64,000 bases of DNA, from NCBI GenBank assembly GCA_022803075.1, contig JAFFTF010000006.1, positions 62,251-126,250 on the forward strand. The letters are read 5' to 3'. Shown piece by piece: positions 26,428 through 35,662 of this stretch. Made by a program: the position numbers and the translations under genes. Every line of letters starts with the position of its first letter. Positions within the stretch are counted from its first letter, which is position 1. Source of the DNA: Micrococcales bacterium 31B (lineage in GTDB: Bacteria; Actinomycetota; Actinomycetes; Actinomycetales; Dermabacteraceae). Under the pieces are notes generated by a model. It was given only the letters and a program-made list of their open reading frames with translations, ran no database searches and was not told the DNA's origin.

Positions 26428-27078
26428 ATGTATCGCTACGTGCTCTTTGATCTCGACGGAACCCTGACCGACTCTGCCCCGGGCATCTGGGCCTCGCTGC
26501 ATCACGCGCTCGAAACCGTGGGCGAACCGCCCCCGGCGGAGCACCTGAAGCGCTCGTTCATCGGCCCGCCGCTGCACGATTCGATGCGCGACCTGTTGGG
26601 CCTCGAGCCGCGGCAGGTGGAGGACGCCTATCAGGCCTATCGCGACCGGTACACGCGTATCGGCTGGTCCGAGAACTCACCGTTCGCGGGTATGCATGAT
26701 CTGGTGCTTGACGTGCGCGCGGCGGGGTGTCGCGTGGCGGTGGCGACCTCGAAACCCGAGCACACGGCCGTCCAGATTCTCGAACACTTCGGCATGGCCG
26801 ACGCGTTCGAGTTCATCGCGGGTGCGACGGAGGACGGCACGCGCCGCCGCAAGGCGGACGTCGTGCGGCGTGCGCTGGACCAACTGGGGGCGGGCGACCT
26901 GGCGCCCGGCGAGGGCATTTTGGTGGGTGACCGCGAGCATGACACCGAGGGCGCCGCCGAGCACGGGCTCGACTGCGTGCTGGTGGAGTGGGGGTACGGC
27001 AGCCCCGAGGAACACGAAGACGCGACACACTGGGTGTCGAGCGTCGCCGAGCTGCGGGCCCTGCTGCTGCCCGCGTAG
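26428..27078 (+). CDS. HAD-superfamily phosphatase, phosphoglycolate phosphatase-like
   Basis: A 216-residue HAD hydrolase. Motif I is FDLDGTLTDSAP with the nucleophile Asp at residue 8. Motif II lies in VAVATSKPE, the Lys of motif III in the RRKADVV stretch, and motif IV in ILVGDREHDTEGA. The alpha-helical cap after motif I matches the Gph/PgpB-like group. Likely substrates are phosphoglycolate or another small phosphate ester. It is a single gene, convergent with dtd and 6 nt apart from it. Confidence 0.85.
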   Translation: MYRYVLFDLDGTLTDSAPGIWASLHHALETVGEPPPAEHLKRSFIGPPLHDSMRDLLGLEPRQVEDAYQAYRDRYTRIGWSENSPFAGMHDLVLDVRAAGCRVAVATSKPEHTAVQILEHFGMADAFEFIAGATEDGTRRRKADVVRRALDQLGAGDLAPGEGILVGDREHDTEGAAEHGLDCVLVEWGYGSPEEHEDATHWVSSVAELRALLLPA

Positions 27079-27084
27079 CAGCGG

Positions 27085-27573
27085 TTACGGGGCCGCGCTG
27101 TCCAGCATGATGGTGACCGGTCCGTCATTGACGAGGCTGACCTGCATATCCGCGCCGAAAATGCCCGTCTCGACGGGCAGTCCGCGCTCGCGCAGCGCCC
27201 CCGCGACGGCCTCCACGAGTGGCTCGGCGAGCGGGCCCGGGGCGGCGCCGTTCCACGAGGGGCGGCGGCCCTTGCGAGTGTCGGCGTAGAGGGTGAACTG
27301 CGAAATCAGCAGCACGGGGGCCGCGACATCCTGGGCCGACACCTCGCCGCGCAGGATGCGCAGTTCGGCAATTTTGCGGGCCATCCAGGCGACCTCGGTG
27401 GGGCCGTCATCGTGGGTGGCGCCAAGCAATACGCACAGCGCCTGCGGTGTGACGGTGGTGTCGTCAGTGCCGACCGTGCCGACCGTGCCGACAGGGACTC
27501 CCCGCACGGCTCCCACGACGGCACCGTCGACGCTCACGGACGCCTCGGTGGCGCGTTGCACTACTGCCCGCAT
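27085..27573 (-). CDS. dtd: D-aminoacyl-tRNA deacylase, with VGT repeat
   Basis: A 162-residue DTD that removes D-amino acids (and Gly from tRNA-Ala). The catalytic-site motifs are [18 protein letters not shown] and, near the end, [10 protein letters not shown], the variant of the usual SGPVT-type motif seen in actinobacteria. The ATG at 27573 follows GAAAGGACATC. Residues about 27-36 hold a VGT-VGT-VGT stretch from a 9-bp tandem repeat in a surface loop, making the protein a little longer than typical. Confidence 0.9.
   Translation of the reverse strand: MRAVVQRATEASVSVDGAVVGAVRGVPVGTVGTVGTDDTTVTPQALCVLLGATHDDGPTEVAWMARKIAELRILRGEVSAQDVAAPVLLISQFTLYADTRKGRRPSWNGAAPGPLAEPLVEAVAGALRERGLPVETGIFGADMQVSLVNDGPVTIMLDSAAP
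27467..27493. repeat. Three 9-bp tandem repeats inside dtd
   Basis: Units GTGCCGACC, GTGCCGACC and GTGCCGACA lie back to back and add three Val-Gly-Thr triplets to the protein on the minus strand. Copy-number change would keep the frame. Confidence 0.9.
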
Positions 27574-27663
27574 GATGTCCTTTCCAACGCTCTGAACCGC
27601 GCCGACTTCTGGTCGCCTGGACCCTATGTCCGAGTTTCGCGGCGCGTAGGGCACAATATTGGC

Positions 27664-28101
27664 ATGAATCTGCATCGCAATCTGATGGCTCCCGAGCCCA
27701 CCCGACTGGCCGATGACTACCCCGACGTGGCGCGGATCCTCGCCTCCACCCCCCACCAGGAGGAGACCGCGCGGGAACTCGCCGCGCAGTTCCCCTCCGC
27801 GCAACTGCCTTGGGCCGTGCTCGCGGAGCGCGCTCTGCAGGGTGACGACGCGATCAGCGCCTATGCCTTCGCCCGCACGGGCTACCACCGCGGCCTCGAC
27901 GCCCTGCGCAAGTCCGGCTGGCGCGGTGCGGGTCCCGTGCCGTGGGAACACGGCCCCAACCAGGGGTTCCTGCGCGCGCTCGTGGCACTGGGCCGCGCGG
28001 CCGCCGCCATCAACGAGACCGCCGAGGTGACCCGCATCGAGGCGTTCCTCGACGAGTGCGACCCAACCGCCCGCGACAGCGTCACCAAGTACTACCCGTA
28101 A
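27664..28101 (+). CDS. DUF3151 family protein
   Basis: A 145-residue protein matching the actinobacterial DUF3151 family: the start [13 protein letters not shown], a central [11 protein letters not shown], and [20 protein letters not shown] in the middle. The ending STKYYP-like DSVTKYYP is also typical. It is soluble and mostly helical. It is often found near core metabolic genes such as purA or fba, as here. Function is not established. Confidence 0.85.
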   Translation: MNLHRNLMAPEPTRLADDYPDVARILASTPHQEETARELAAQFPSAQLPWAVLAERALQGDDAISAYAFARTGYHRGLDALRKSGWRGAGPVPWEHGPNQGFLRALVALGRAAAAINETAEVTRIEAFLDECDPTARDSVTKYYP

Positions 28102-28214
28102 ACCGGGCCTACCGCTTACCGGGCCGCGCGGCGTCCAGAGCGGGCGCCGCGCCATTGCGTGCGCGGCATTCTGAAATCGGTGCCAGCCGGGGCGACCGAC
28201 CTCGGTAGACTCAA

Positions 28215-28294
28215 TTAAGCCCGGTGAAATTCCGGCACGCGTGCCGCTTCATGCAAGGACGGGCTTACCGGTTTCGCGTTGTTTTAAGCCCGTC
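28215..28294 (+). promoter_or_regulatory. Candidate structured leader of purA with two exclusive stems
   Basis: GACGGGCTTA at 28258-28267 can pair perfectly with TAAGCCCGTC at 28285-28294 (10 bp), or its last 8 nt can pair with TAAGCCCG at 28216-28223. The second stem ends 6 nt before the GGAGG of purA. A GGCACGCGTGCC palindrome lies inside the first loop. This could switch access to the ribosome-binding site. I know no named riboswitch that it matches. Confidence 0.45.
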
Positions 28295-28306
28295 GCGCGG
28301 AGGTAA

Positions 28307-29608
<1,302 letters not shown>

Positions 29609-29620
29609 GGCGGCCCTGCC

Positions 29621-29645
29621 AGGGGCGGACGCGCGCGTCCCCCCT
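29621..29645 (+). terminator. GGACGCG-CGCGTCC hairpin after purA
   Basis: The perfect dyad GGACGCGCGCGTCC (29627-29640), extended by AGGGG and CCCCT arms, starts 12 nt after the purA stop. Together with the hairpin at 29666-29703 it forms a double stop signal. Confidence 0.65.
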
Positions 29646-29665
29646 ACCAGCGCAGATACCGTCAC

Positions 29666-29703
29666 AGCGGGGCGGCGCAGCGACTATGCTGCGCCGCCCC
29701 GCT
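29666..29703 (+). terminator. Second purA terminator hairpin
   Basis: A perfect 15-bp stem: AGCGGGGCGGCGCAG (29666-29680) pairs with 29689-29703 around an 8-nt loop, followed by GTTCTGT. Confidence 0.75.
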
Positions 29704-29839
29704 GTTCTGTGCTGAGAGTCGCAGAGGGCGCGGCGGGCCCAGCGCGACCGCATTTCATGCTGCAAAGTTCTTAGGGTGCCGGTAGGTTTTGTGGTGCGCG
29801 CCACCGGGACGCGGCGGCGCGCACTCGAAGGGAGTCAGC

Positions 29840-31003
29840 ATGAGCACGCTCAAGGCCGAGGCGGGCGGCTTGATTTCGCGGGGCAAAGCCGTCTACGCGT
29901 GGGCGATGAACACCCTGGTGGGCAAGGCCTACCAGCGGTTCAACAACTGCGACGGACCCATCTATGTGGCGGGCTCGACGTACTTCGCGTTTCTCTCCAT
30001 CTTCCCGATCATCCTGCTCGCCGTGGCCATCGCCGCCGCGATCGCGAGCGACCAGCAGGTCGCCGACCTCACCAAGGCCATGCAGGAGGCCCTGCCCGGC
30101 ATCGGCGACAAGATCGACATGACCTCGATCGTCAGGCATGCGGGCACGATCGGCCTCGTCTCCGGCATCTCCCTGCTGCTCGCGGGCCTCGGCTGGCTCG
30201 ACGCCCTGCGCCGCAGTATCCGCAACATCTGGGGCATGGAGAAGCGCGCACTCAGCCCCATCCTGCGCCCCTTCGTGGACACCGCGATCCTGATTGGCAT
30301 GGCCGTGATCGCCGCTCTCGGTGCCGCCTCGACCGCGATCACCTCGGTGAGCGATGACCTGTTTCGCCTCATGGGCATGACGGACGCCGTGTGGGCGCCC
30401 CGCATCACCGCGGGCGTGGGCTACGCCGTCGCCGTCATACTCAGCGGATTCTTGCTGCTCTACCTGCTGATGTCGCTCGCGGGGGTGATCTTGAAGGGCC
30501 GCACCCTAGCCTGGGCGCTCGTGGTCTCGGGCATCGTCGCCGAGGCCATCAAGCAGTTCGGAACGTTCGCGATCACGTACTTCTTGGAGAAGAACGCCGC
30601 CTACGGCGCGCTCGCGCTGCCCCTCGCCCTGCTGCTGTGGATCAACCTCATGCTCACCGTCACCATGCTGTCGGCCTCGTGGGTCTGCGAACTTCGCCTC
30701 AAGCACCTGCGCCAGGACGCCGAGGCCAAGGCCCGCGAGGCGGGGGTGCTACCTTGGGGTGCGTCCCTCGCCGCGGCGGGCGCGGAGCGTGCGCCGGCCC
30801 TTGCCGAACCGCCCGCGGACGCCGCCCCCGCTCGTTCGAAAGGCAGACCGTCATTCGCCGCAAAATCGATCCCGTTGCAGGAGACGCCGCCCTCCGGGCC
30901 TGGCGAGAAGCCAACCCATCAGGGGGGTTCGCTGCCGGTGGTGCCGGCCCTGATCGTGGCGGCGCTCGTGTGGCTGCCCGCGAAGTTGATCGGCCAACGT
31001 TAG
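29840..31003 (+). CDS. YihY/BrkB-family membrane protein
   Basis: A 387-residue inner-membrane protein with about six membrane segments between residues 40 and 290. The family pattern is visible in STYFAFLSIFPIILLAVAI and in FAITYFLEKNAAYGALALPL followed by LLLWINLMLTVTMLSA. The last 90 residues are a charged, Pro-rich cytoplasmic tail ending in a final hydrophobic patch. The ATG at 29840 follows GGGAG. The role of the family is unclear. The 3' end overlaps the sterol-carrier reading frame by about 150 bp. Confidence 0.85.
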   Translation: MSTLKAEAGGLISRGKAVYAWAMNTLVGKAYQRFNNCDGPIYVAGSTYFAFLSIFPIILLAVAIAAAIASDQQVADLTKAMQEALPGIGDKIDMTSIVRHAGTIGLVSGISLLLAGLGWLDALRRSIRNIWGMEKRALSPILRPFVDTAILIGMAVIAALGAASTAITSVSDDLFRLMGMTDAVWAPRITAGVGYAVAVILSGFLLLYLLMSLAGVILKGRTLAWALVVSGIVAEAIKQFGTFAITYFLEKNAAYGALALPLALLLWINLMLTVTMLSASWVCELRLKHLRQDAEAKAREAGVLPWGASLAAAGAERAPALAEPPADAAPARSKGRPSFAAKSIPLQETPPSGPGEKPTHQGGSLPVVPALIVAALVWLPAKLIGQR

Positions 31004-31272
31004 CCACGTGCGTCCGGTACCTGCTGGAGGAGTTCGGTGCCCGGCACCCGGGCACCAGTGTCGAGGTGCGCGTGCCGCCGTTTGGAGTGGTGCAGGCCAT
31101 CGCCGGCGTGCGCCACACGCGGGGCACGCCGCCCGCCGTGATCGAGGCGGAGCCGCACGCCTGGGTCGCGGTGGCGCTCGGTGACCTCACGTGGGCCGAG
31201 GCGCTCGCAAGCGGTGCCATTCGCGCGAGCGGGGAACGCACCGAGCTGGGCGACCTTTTGCCCCTTGCGTGA
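30853..31272 (+). CDS. Sterol-carrier-like (SCP2-type) family protein with apparent ATT start
   Basis: A 139-residue protein that reads as the small actinobacterial sterol-carrier family found between purA and purF. The start RRKIDPVAGDAALRAW, the core LEEFGARHPGTSVEVRVPPF and the end ASGERTELGDLLPL follow the family pattern as I remember it. No ATG, GTG or TTG opens the frame before this N-terminus. The codon where homologs begin is ATT (30853), with GAAAGG 9 nt upstream. GTG at 30970 is the next possible start but would drop the conserved beginning. The frame overlaps the yihY-like gene by 151 bp. Lipid or sterol binding is inferred from the fold only. Confidence 0.7.
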   Translation: MRRKIDPVAGDAALRAWREANPSGGFAAGGAGPDRGGARVAAREVDRPTLATCVRYLLEEFGARHPGTSVEVRVPPFGVVQAIAGVRHTRGTPPAVIEAEPHAWVAVALGDLTWAEALASGAIRASGERTELGDLLPLA

Positions 31273-31370
31273 CTGCGCGCACGGCCCGCTGGACGCGGAT
31301 CACGTGGCGGTCGGCACATGGTGGCTGAGACGTAAAGTCGGGCCGATGGGGCCGCGAGTACCCTGGAACC

Positions 31371-31769
31371 ATGACTTCTCCGGATCACGCGGGTAAGACT
31401 CCCGCGGACGTTGACGCCACCACCACGACACCCGAACCAGGCGCGCAACCCGATTCGCGACCCGAGCCGAATGCCGAGCCGAATGCCGAGCCGAATGCCG
31501 AGCCGAATGCCGACGGGGCCGACCCTGCCGCCGGCGTACCGGAGTCGTCCTACACCTATGTGGTGCGCCGCCATCGCGAGCCCCGCCTGCTGCGGGTGCT
31601 ACTGATCTTCACGCTGCAGGGCATCGTGGCGCTGCCCGTCGCATCGTACCTGCTGGGCGAGACGTCGACCTCCGATCTGGCGTACTTCATTTTGTTCGGT
31701 GCGGTGATCGGCGGCCTGCTCGGCGGCATCGTGGTACTGATTCTCGATCGACTAGCCCGAGGAAAATAA
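31371..31769 (+). CDS. Small membrane protein with EPNA repeat
   Basis: A 132-residue protein. An acidic, Pro-rich N-terminal half (about 60 residues) contains four EPNA units. A basic stretch RRHREPRLLR follows, then two membrane segments (about 81-98 and 104-126). The N-terminal half therefore probably lies in the cytoplasm. It ends 1 nt before purF, so both genes share a transcript. Similar small membrane proteins of unknown role sit before purF in related genomes, as far as I recall. Confidence 0.7.
   Translation: MTSPDHAGKTPADVDATTTTPEPGAQPDSRPEPNAEPNAEPNAEPNADGADPAAGVPESSYTYVVRRHREPRLLRVLLIFTLQGIVALPVASYLLGETSTSDLAYFILFGAVIGGLLGGIVVLILDRLARGK
31464..31511. repeat. Four perfect 12-bp tandem repeats
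   Basis: GAGCCGAATGCC is repeated four times without mismatch, each unit coding Glu-Pro-Asn-Ala. The identical units suggest recent slippage expansion. Confidence 0.95.
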
Positions 31770-31770
31770 C

Positions 31771-33318
31771 ATGGCTCGCAGAGGCGGCGACGGCCGACTT
31801 TCCCACGAACTCCTGCCCGGCGAGAAGGGCCCGCAAGACGCGTGCGGAGTCTTCGGCGTCTGGGCGCCCGGGGAGGAGGTCGCCAAACTGACCTACTTCG
31901 GCCTGTACGCCCTGCAACACCGCGGCCAGGAGAGCGCCGGCATCGCCACCGGCAACGGCAAGCAGATTCTCGTCTACAAAGACATGGGCCTCGTGTCGCA
32001 GGTGTTCGATGAGGCCGCCCTGTCGGCCCTCACGGGCCACCTCGCGGTAGGCCACTGCCGCTACTCCACAACGGGCGGCTCCACCTGGGAGAACGCCCAA
32101 CCCACCCTCGGCGACACCAAGACCGGCACGATCGCCCTCGCGCACAACGGCAACCTCACCAACTCGGCGCAACTCATGCACGTGGCCGAGAACGAGTACG
32201 ACGCCGCGCGGCAGGGCGAGATCAAGCGCGGCAACACGACCGACACGGCGGTGGTCACGGCCCTCTTCTCGGGCATCGACAAGGGCACGCTGTGGGATGC
32301 AGCGCTCGAGATTCTGCCCCAGCTCGAGGGCGCTTTCTGCCTCACCTTCATGGACGAGCACACGCTGTACGCCGCGCGCGACCCCCACGGCGTGCGACCG
32401 CTCGTGCTCGGTCGCCTCGAGCGCGGCTGGGTGGTGGCCTCCGAAACCGCGGCGCTCGACATTGTGGGTGCCTCCTACGTGCGCGAGGTCGAGCCCGGTG
32501 AGTTGATCGCCATCGACGAGAACGGGCTCCGCACCGCCAAGTACGCCAAGGCGCAGCCCGCGGGGTGCGTGTTCGAGTATGTGTATCTGGCGCGCCCCGA
32601 CACGTCTATCGCGGGCCGCAGCGTGCACGAGTCGCGCGTCGAGATGGGTCGCCAGCTCGCCCGCGAGTTCCCCGTCGACGCCGACCTCGTCATGCCCACC
32701 CCCGAGTCGGGCACGCCCGCCGCCATCGGGTACGCGCAGGAGAGCGGCATCCCCTACGGCCAGGGCCTCACCAAGAACGCCTACGTGGGCCGCACGTTCA
32801 TTAGCCCGTCGCAGACCCTGCGCCAGCTCGGCATTCGCCTCAAACTGAACCCCTTGAAGCACGTGATCCAGGGCAAGCGCCTCGTGGTGATCGACGATTC
32901 CATCGTGCGCGGCAACACGCAGCGCGCGCTCGTGCGCATGCTGCGCGAGGCGGGCGCCGCCGAGGTGCACATTCGTATTTCGTCACCGCCCGTGAAGTGG
33001 CCCTGCTACTACGGCATCGACTTCGCGTCACGCGCCGAACTCATCGCGAACGGGCTGAACACCGAGGAGATCTGCGCTACCCTCGGGGCCGATTCGCTCG
33101 GCTACATTTCTCTCGACGGCATGATCCAGTCGACCGCGCAGGAGCCCGAGAACCTGTGCTCGGCGTGCTTCACCGGCACCTACCCGATCGAACTGCCCGA
33201 CCCCTCGCGGCGCGGCAAGTTCGTGCTGGAGGGCCCCGGCGAGGCCCTCGACGCGGTGGACGGCCTCAAAACTTTGAACGCAAGCGCGGGCGGCGGCAGC
33301 GCCCTCTCGCACCCCTAG
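31771..33318 (+). CDS. purF: Amidophosphoribosyltransferase
   Basis: A 515-residue enzyme of the first purine step, PRPP plus glutamine to phosphoribosylamine. The N-terminal glutaminase has the nucleophile Cys25 in DACGVFGVW after a 24-residue stretch that fits a cleaved propeptide. The PRPP loop is VVIDDSIVRGNT. Cysteines in AGCVFEY, PCYYGID and LCSACF match the [4Fe-4S] cluster ligands of the Bacillus-type enzyme, which is oxygen-labile and feedback-regulated by nucleotides. It is followed 8 nt later by purM. Confidence 0.96.
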   Translation: MARRGGDGRLSHELLPGEKGPQDACGVFGVWAPGEEVAKLTYFGLYALQHRGQESAGIATGNGKQILVYKDMGLVSQVFDEAALSALTGHLAVGHCRYSTTGGSTWENAQPTLGDTKTGTIALAHNGNLTNSAQLMHVAENEYDAARQGEIKRGNTTDTAVVTALFSGIDKGTLWDAALEILPQLEGAFCLTFMDEHTLYAARDPHGVRPLVLGRLERGWVVASETAALDIVGASYVREVEPGELIAIDENGLRTAKYAKAQPAGCVFEYVYLARPDTSIAGRSVHESRVEMGRQLAREFPVDADLVMPTPESGTPAAIGYAQESGIPYGQGLTKNAYVGRTFISPSQTLRQLGIRLKLNPLKHVIQGKRLVVIDDSIVRGNTQRALVRMLREAGAAEVHIRISSPPVKWPCYYGIDFASRAELIANGLNTEEICATLGADSLGYISLDGMIQSTAQEPENLCSACFTGTYPIELPDPSRRGKFVLEGPGEALDAVDGLKTLNASAGGGSALSHP

Positions 33319-33326
33319 GAGCAGTG

Positions 33327-34451
33327 GTGGAAGAAGTAACCTACGCGTCGGCTGGTGTCGATACCGAGGCCGGCGACCGCGCCGTAGAACTCATGAAGGC
33401 GGCCGTCGAAAAGACGCATGGCCCCACGGTACTGGGCGGGTTTGGCGGGTTTTCGGGTCTTGTGGACGCCTCGGCCCTCCTTGGCATGCAGCGCCCGTTG
33501 CTCTCGACCAGCACTGACGGCGTGGGCACCAAGGTGGCCGTGGCTCAGGCGATGGATATTCACGACACGATCGGCTACGACCTGGTCGGCATGGTCGTGG
33601 ACGACATCGTCGTGTGCGGCGCGCGCCCCCTGTTCATGACCGACTACATCGCGTGCGGCAAGGTCGTGCCCGAGCGCATTGCCGACATCGTGCGCGGCAT
33701 CGCCGAGGCCTGCCAGGTGGCGGGCACGGCCCTCGTGGGCGGCGAAACCGCCGAGCATCCGGGGCTGTTGGGCGAGCACGAGTACGATGTGGCGGGCGCC
33801 GCGACGGGCGTGGTCGACGCCGACAAGGTACTCTCGGCCGAACTGGTCAAGCGCGGCGACGTCATCCTCGCCATGGCCTCCTCGGGCCTGCATTCCAACG
33901 GATACTCGCTGGTGCGGAGGGTGCTGGCGTCCGCGGGCTGGGCCTATGATCGCGAGGTCGCTGAACTCGGTCGCACGATCGGCGAAGAGATTCTGACGCC
34001 CACCCGCGTGTATGCGGCGGATTGCCTCGCGCTGTTGGACGACGCGAGCATCGCGCCCGGAGTGCGCGTGTTCTCGCACGTCACGGGTGGCGGCCTGGCC
34101 GCGAATCTCGCGCGCGTGCTGCCGCAGGGGCTGCTCGCCACGGTGGACCGTGCGACCTGGGCGCGCCCCCTCATCTTTGACCTGGTCGGCGACCTGGGCC
34201 GGGTGCCCCAGCGTGACCTCGAGGGCACGCTGAATCTGGGCGTGGGCATGATCGCGGTGCTAGACCCCGCCGTCGTGGACGCCGCGGCGGCCCTGTTGGC
34301 AGCCCGCGGCATCGAGAACTGGGTGCTGGGTTCGGTCAGCGCGGGCGCCGCCGCGGATGCGGCGGACGCCGGTCTTGACTACACGGTGCAGGGCGCGAAG
34401 GGCGTAGACGGGGGCTCCGTGCGCATGGTGGGCACGCACCGCTCGCGGTAG
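33327..34451 (+). CDS. purM: Phosphoribosylformylglycinamidine cyclo-ligase (AIR synthetase)
   Basis: A 374-residue ATP-dependent cyclase, the fifth step of purine synthesis. The start YASAGVDTEAGDRAVELMK and the glycine-rich TDGVGTKVAVAQ are typical, as are FMTDYIACGKV and GGETAEHPG. GTG at 33327 is preferred because AGGAG lies 5 nt upstream; GTG at 33324 is also possible. The product feeds later steps encoded elsewhere. A strong two-way hairpin follows the gene. Confidence 0.95.
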   Translation: MEEVTYASAGVDTEAGDRAVELMKAAVEKTHGPTVLGGFGGFSGLVDASALLGMQRPLLSTSTDGVGTKVAVAQAMDIHDTIGYDLVGMVVDDIVVCGARPLFMTDYIACGKVVPERIADIVRGIAEACQVAGTALVGGETAEHPGLLGEHEYDVAGAATGVVDADKVLSAELVKRGDVILAMASSGLHSNGYSLVRRVLASAGWAYDREVAELGRTIGEEILTPTRVYAADCLALLDDASIAPGVRVFSHVTGGGLAANLARVLPQGLLATVDRATWARPLIFDLVGDLGRVPQRDLEGTLNLGVGMIAVLDPAVVDAAAALLAARGIENWVLGSVSAGAAADAADAGLDYTVQGAKGVDGGSVRMVGTHRSR

Positions 34452-34505
34452 CAGACACGGGCCTCAGGCCTGCTAGCGAAGGTCTGCTAGTGCGCCTAAA
34501 GTGCA

Positions 34506-34539
34506 ACGCGAAGGCCCCCCGGTGGGGAGGCCTTCGCGT
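34506..34539. terminator. Bidirectional terminator between purM and DUF3073 gene
   Basis: ACGCGAAGGCCCCCC at 34506-34520 pairs with GGGAGGCCTTCGCGT at 34525-34539 with one mismatch, between two convergent genes. Confidence 0.8.
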
Positions 34540-34598
34540 GATGTTCTGAGTACCAGGCCCGCGTCATGCAGCGCACACGGTGCCTGGTAGAGCGACGA

Positions 34599-34823
34599 TT
34601 AGGGCTTGGCGCTCCAGGTGTCGTCGTCTTCTACGTCGTCGTAGTCACCGAATTCGTCATCTTCTTCGGCGTCGACCGGCGACGAGTCGTAATTCGAGCG
34701 GCTGAGGAGCCCACCACCCGTGCTCAACTCGCGCTGCAACTGGTCGTAGTTGGTGTCTGGGCTGTAGTACTTCAGTTGACGTGCAACTTTGGTCTGCTTA
34801 GCTTTTTGACGGCCGCGGCCCAT
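34599..34823 (-). CDS. DUF3073 family protein
   Basis: A 74-residue protein of the actinobacterial DUF3073 family. The basic start MGRGRQKAKQTKVARQLKYY is the family hallmark, followed by a middle SPDTNYDQLQREL and a very acidic tail (EEDDEFGDYDDVEDDD). The ATG at 34823 matches homologs; an upstream ATG would add an unconserved leader. It lies next to purM, as is common in actinobacteria. Function is unknown; the basic head and acidic tail suggest contact with nucleic acid or ribosome, which is speculation. Confidence 0.88.
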   Translation of the reverse strand: MGRGRQKAKQTKVARQLKYYSPDTNYDQLQRELSTGGGLLSRSNYDSSPVDAEEDDEFGDYDDVEDDDTWSAKP

Positions 34824-35290
34824 GGGTCCGACCCCCCTCATACATGGTTAAAGAGCAACTCTGCGTTGGGGCGCGTTCGTTGACTGCAACTCAACGCCCA
34901 GTTCAACGCCCAGTGCCCGTGGCGGGAGATGTTGCTACTGAATGTGTGTCATCTCGTATCTATAAAGGTACATCGTTTGCGCGTATTGCGGAAACGCGGC
35001 CGCCGGTTCTGAGGTCACTATCACGGGTTATGTTTGCTATCAGCGAAGCAGCGGGCCGTGGGCGCGGGGCTGCGAGCGAATGGCCGGGGGTGGCGCGGCT
35101 CGACTTCACGTCGAGAGAGGGCGCTCGCGCGGTTTGTGGTCCGGCTGCATGGCGACACGCCGGCGGGGGAGTGACGCCGCTCGCTAACACATATTGAAGT
35201 GGGACGGCGGCTTGCCGTGTAACCGGCGCCACAATCTCACGGTGCTTGCGCTGCCAACTTTCAACACGGGCGTCCGGCCGAAAGCGCCCC

Positions 35291-35374
35291 TGTGGAGAAC
35301 TCCGGCGGAATCGCGCTATACCGGGGGGATTTTTTCCACAGAGAGTTTCCACAGTGGTTAACAGGTGTGGAGAG
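35291..35374. promoter_or_regulatory. Cluster of four DnaA-box-like sites upstream of nrdA
   Basis: Near matches to TTATCCACA occur at 35291-35299 (reverse strand, TTCTCCACA), 35332-35340 (TTTTCCACA), 35345-35353 (GTTTCCACA) and 35366-35374 (reverse, CTCTCCACA). Each has one or two mismatches. DnaA is known to bind upstream of nrdAB in Escherichia coli, so a link of dNTP supply to replication is plausible here. Confidence 0.5.
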
Positions 35375-35453
35375 AACGTCATTTTGGTACGCGATGCGGT
35401 CAAAAAAATGACCATCCTCATATCCAAAAGTCTGGCGCAAAAGTAGCCTCCTG

Positions 35454-35500
35454 ACCCTACATCTAGGGGGCTGGCCGAAGTTAACCCCTAGATGTAGTGT
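35454..35500 (+). promoter_or_regulatory. Pair of NrdR boxes upstream of nrdA
   Basis: ACCCTACATCTAGGGG (35454-35469) and CCCCTAGATGTAGTGT (35485-35500) are near-identical inverted copies with starts 31 bp apart, about three helix turns. Pairs of such boxes with this spacing are the mark of NrdR, the repressor of ribonucleotide reductase operons. They lie 163-209 bp before the nrdA start codon. Confidence 0.8.
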
Positions 35501-35662
35501 TTGGCGGCAATGTGTAGTAGCCTGAATTCGATGCGCCGCGGGTGCCCTCCGGGGGGACTTTTGCAGAGGTCTTCGGGCTGCCCGCTGGTCGCCGTTCAAC
35601 GCCTCATTCACAGCAATTCGAGCCGCGCGCTGCCGTGCGTAGCGCCCCAGAAAGGTAAACAC

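Larger units (their letters stand above)
34824..35662. other. 839-bp gene-free region upstream of nrdA
   Basis: No convincing gene is present; open frames here lack ribosome-binding sites and family features. The right half carries the nrd control elements listed separately: DnaA-box-like sites at 35291-35374 and an NrdR box pair at 35454-35500. The left half (34824-35280) shows nothing I can name. Confidence 0.7.

Noticed and set aside
28221-28256. Segment CCGGTGAAATTCCGG resembles part of a cobalamin riboswitch
   Set aside because: The conserved B12 box and the rest of the core are absent, and purA is not a usual target. Only a short chance match remains.
31464-31511. Short regular repeats as a CRISPR array
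   Set aside because: The units are contiguous, only 12 bp, have no spacers and encode EPNA in a good reading frame. No cas genes are present in the window.
35291-35374. DnaA-box cluster as a possible replication origin
   Set aside because: There is no dnaA, dnaN, gyrB or AT-rich unwinding element nearby, and the boxes lie directly in front of nrdA, so a promoter role is more likely.
34960-35427. Open frame of 155 codons upstream of nrdA on the minus strand
   Set aside because: No ribosome-binding site or family resemblance, and it runs through the DnaA-type control sites.
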